Positions 62,580 to 64,000 of a stretch of 64,000 bases of DNA are shown here, one piece after another. The stretch spans positions 1-64,000 of the forward strand of contig CAZKRY010000011.1 in the NCBI GenBank assembly GCA_964555355.1, in the 5' to 3' direction. Every line of letters starts with the position of its first letter. The first letter of the stretch is position 1. A program made the translations under genes and the position numbers. The notes beneath the pieces were generated by a model. It did not search any database. It saw only the letters and a list, made by a program, of their open reading frames with translations, and was not told the origin of the DNA. Source of the DNA: CAIKBL01 sp964555355. Lineage in GTDB: Bacteria > Pseudomonadota > Gammaproteobacteria > Ga0077536.

Positions 62580-63635
62580 TTGACGCAAAGATTCGGATCG
62601 TCGTGCTCGTTTACGTCTGCGATTTGGTGCATCTGCGCGCTCGGGGGCTTGCTTGCGCAGGCCAATGCGGCGGAGTCTACGCGCGGCGCGGATTGGTCGG
62701 TCAGTAAACCTCCTGCCGGCTGGTCAAGAGGGGCGTATGACCCGTCGCAACCAGCACCGAACTTCGGCACGGGCGAGGGCGTACCCGCGCAGACGGACGG
62801 CAAACCGTATGACCCCTACCACGATCCCTACCATCCACTCAAAGACCCCACGCAAGATCCCGGCGAAGCATGGAATGACGTTCCGGGCCGTGGACCGCGC
62901 GATGGGAGTCCCGGCGTCCAAAGCAATAGTGCCGATTGGCAATGGGGCGAGCGTTACTTCGACGAAGCGTTCGAGGCCTCGATCGTCATTACGAACAACT
63001 GCAGCTCACCGCAGCCGGTACGCATTTACGTTAACGACCTGCCGTATCTAACGCTGCCGGATTCGATCACGGTACCGCCAGGTCAAACGCGCGTGTCTGG
63101 CAACGTGAAGTTGCCGCCAGAGCCGCCGCCACCCATTCGACTCGGACTCCCAGGTGAACCCGGATGGGGACATGTGGAGTTTCCGCCCTTCATTCCGCTG
63201 GGTTTTCCGCCACCGAAATTACATCAGCCTAACTTTGTGCCGATCGTGGGTTCGGTGGTGACCTGGCATCCCTGGGCACCGAGTGATCCGAATGGTTGCC
63301 TGCCCAAACGCCAGACCTACACGGTGAGTGGCCATATTCATTTTCGACCGCCCCCGCCGCGCGGCGGCGGCCCGGAAAAAGTTGCCTCGCCCAGTGTGTG
63401 CCAAGTCTATTGGAACATTGGCGTACCGCCCGCTCAGTATCAGGGAGAAGATTGCGCGCCGGAAATGCGCGAACTCGCCCACGCCTACCGCGAACGCGTA
63501 CTGCAAACCTATGCGCTAAACGCGCCAGAGGAATGGGGTTGGCTCCCGAGCGCGGAACAATTGCGCACGCTCGAGGTGCCGCAGTTGTTGGAAATGAAAG
63601 TACATGCGGACAGTTTGACGGGTGCGCGACGATGA
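62580..63635 (+). CDS. Secreted proline-rich protein of unknown function
   Basis: About 351 residues from a TTG start at 62580, the position that directly precedes a plausible signal peptide (ending LLAQANA-AE). The mature protein is rich in Pro, Gly, Trp and Asp, with DPYHDPYHPLKDPTQDP, FPPFIPLGFPPPKLHQPNF and four cysteines in CSSPQP, GCLPK, SVCQ and DCAPE. An N-terminal extension to 62457 is possible. No family was recognised. It overlaps the next gene by 4 bp (ATGA), so the two probably form an operon with more genes beyond the window. Confidence 0.6.
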   Translation: MTQRFGSSCSFTSAIWCICALGGLLAQANAAESTRGADWSVSKPPAGWSRGAYDPSQPAPNFGTGEGVPAQTDGKPYDPYHDPYHPLKDPTQDPGEAWNDVPGRGPRDGSPGVQSNSADWQWGERYFDEAFEASIVITNNCSSPQPVRIYVNDLPYLTLPDSITVPPGQTRVSGNVKLPPEPPPPIRLGLPGEPGWGHVEFPPFIPLGFPPPKLHQPNFVPIVGSVVTWHPWAPSDPNGCLPKRQTYTVSGHIHFRPPPPRGGGPEKVASPSVCQVYWNIGVPPAQYQGEDCAPEMRELAHAYRERVLQTYALNAPEEWGWLPSAEQLRTLEVPQLLEMKVHADSLTGARR

Positions 63636-64000
63636 CACGCGCCTCACGCAATCTCCTGCTGTGCGCTGAACTGCTACTGCTCGGCACGCAAGCGTTTGCC
63701 GGCGCGGTGAACGCGCCGGTGCCGGCCCATATTCAAGAAGTCAACCGTAAAGTCGAAGCTCAGGCCATAGCCAAGCGCCAAGCGACGCAACGGGCGGAAC
63801 AAAACGAAGTCGCGCGATTAACCGGCCAACTCGAACTCGCGCGCACCGAGTTCGGTAAACAACTGCAATTCCTAAATTCACTAGATCGCGATTTGAAAGC
63901 CAATTTGGCGGCTGCGCGCACCGCCAAAAATAAGAACGAGATTGAAAATACCGAAGCGCAAATCGGCAACGTGCAGGAAGCCATTCGCCGCAAGACGAAT
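63632..64000 (+). CDS. Secreted coiled-coil protein (N-terminal part)
   Basis: The frame runs from ATG 63632 to the window edge (123 residues). Residues 1-23 form a signal peptide ending TQAFA-GA. From residue 34 on the sequence is a continuous coiled coil with heptad-like hydrophobics (VNRKVEAQAIAKRQ, LTGQLELARTEFGKQL). It is very rich in Ala, Glu, Gln, Lys and Arg. The function is unknown; it may be an adaptor or assembly partner of the proline-rich protein. It overlaps the previous stop by 4 bp. The C-terminus is outside the window. Confidence 0.65.
   Translation, partial: MTRASRNLLLCAELLLLGTQAFAGAVNAPVPAHIQEVNRKVEAQAIAKRQATQRAEQNEVARLTGQLELARTEFGKQLQFLNSLDRDLKANLAAARTAKNKNEIENTEAQIGNVQEAIRRKTN

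Overview
The window looks like chromosomal DNA of a Gram-negative proteobacterium, most likely gamma- or betaproteobacterial. Support comes from c-type cytochromes, lipoproteins with lipoboxes, a twin-arginine signal, an OafA-type acyltransferase, GlpK/GlpD and Shine-Dalgarno-led genes. GC content is moderately high (estimated in the high fifties, not computed). No phage, plasmid, transposase, CRISPR array, rRNA or tRNA was seen. The exact taxon cannot be read from the sequence.

Layout. 0-4.3 kb: tail of one cytochrome c and a complete one, a dienelactone hydrolase, an HD-domain protein, a quinoprotein-relay-type metallo-beta-lactamase and a DUF2461 protein. 4.3-7.3 kb: glpK-glpD on the minus strand. 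7.3-9.2 kb: a 540-bp gap with a chain of RNA-like hairpins, then a membrane protein joining a degenerate GGDEF domain to a cupin. 9.2-17.2 kb: mixed metabolic and envelope genes, including an HpaB/AbfD-like flavoprotein, an SGNH acyltransferase, an MFS transporter, a cyclase-family hydrolase, a nitroreductase and Hsp20.

17.5-24.0 kb: a tight plus-strand catabolic operon of two cytochromes P450, two amidohydrolases, a SnoaL-like protein and a Rieske oxygenase, with no ferredoxin or reductase beside it. 24-35 kb: GNAT, a carboxymuconolactone-decarboxylase-like protein, a VanA-like oxygenase, a YugP-like peptidase, a Baeyer-Villiger-type monooxygenase, an aldo/keto reductase, a nucleotide-transporter-like MFS protein, an aminoglycoside-phosphotransferase-fold protein and a D-aminoacylase-like hydrolase. 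35-39.5 kb: enoyl-CoA hydratase, a 141-bp element with perfect 23-bp terminal inverted repeats, a 4-hydroxybutyryl-CoA dehydratase with all four Fe-S ligands, a cupin and an MFS transporter.

39.6-49.0 kb: a divergent cluster of a dimethylglycine-dehydrogenase-like enzyme and a trimethylamine-dehydrogenase-like enzyme against HyuA, HyuB and an XRE-cupin regulator. The shared promoter region holds three copies of one heptamer. The simplest reading is catabolism of an N-methylated cyclic amide or betaine-like compound. 49-59.5 kb: a small secreted protein with three GFAPW repeats, an acyl-CoA dehydrogenase, a KamA-type radical SAM protein, a SnoaL-like protein, an L,D-transpeptidase, a thiolase-like protein without a recognisable catalytic cysteine, a two-component system, a tiny secreted two-cysteine peptide and an LLM-class flavin oxidoreductase. 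59.7-64.0 kb: two glycosyltransferases and the start of an operon of unrecognised secreted proteins, cut by the window edge.

Overall this is a degradative, redox-rich accessory region with many oxygenases and acyl-CoA enzymes. Palindromic repeats of at least two kinds lie in the gaps. All functions are inferred from motifs and family resemblance read by eye; no search was run.
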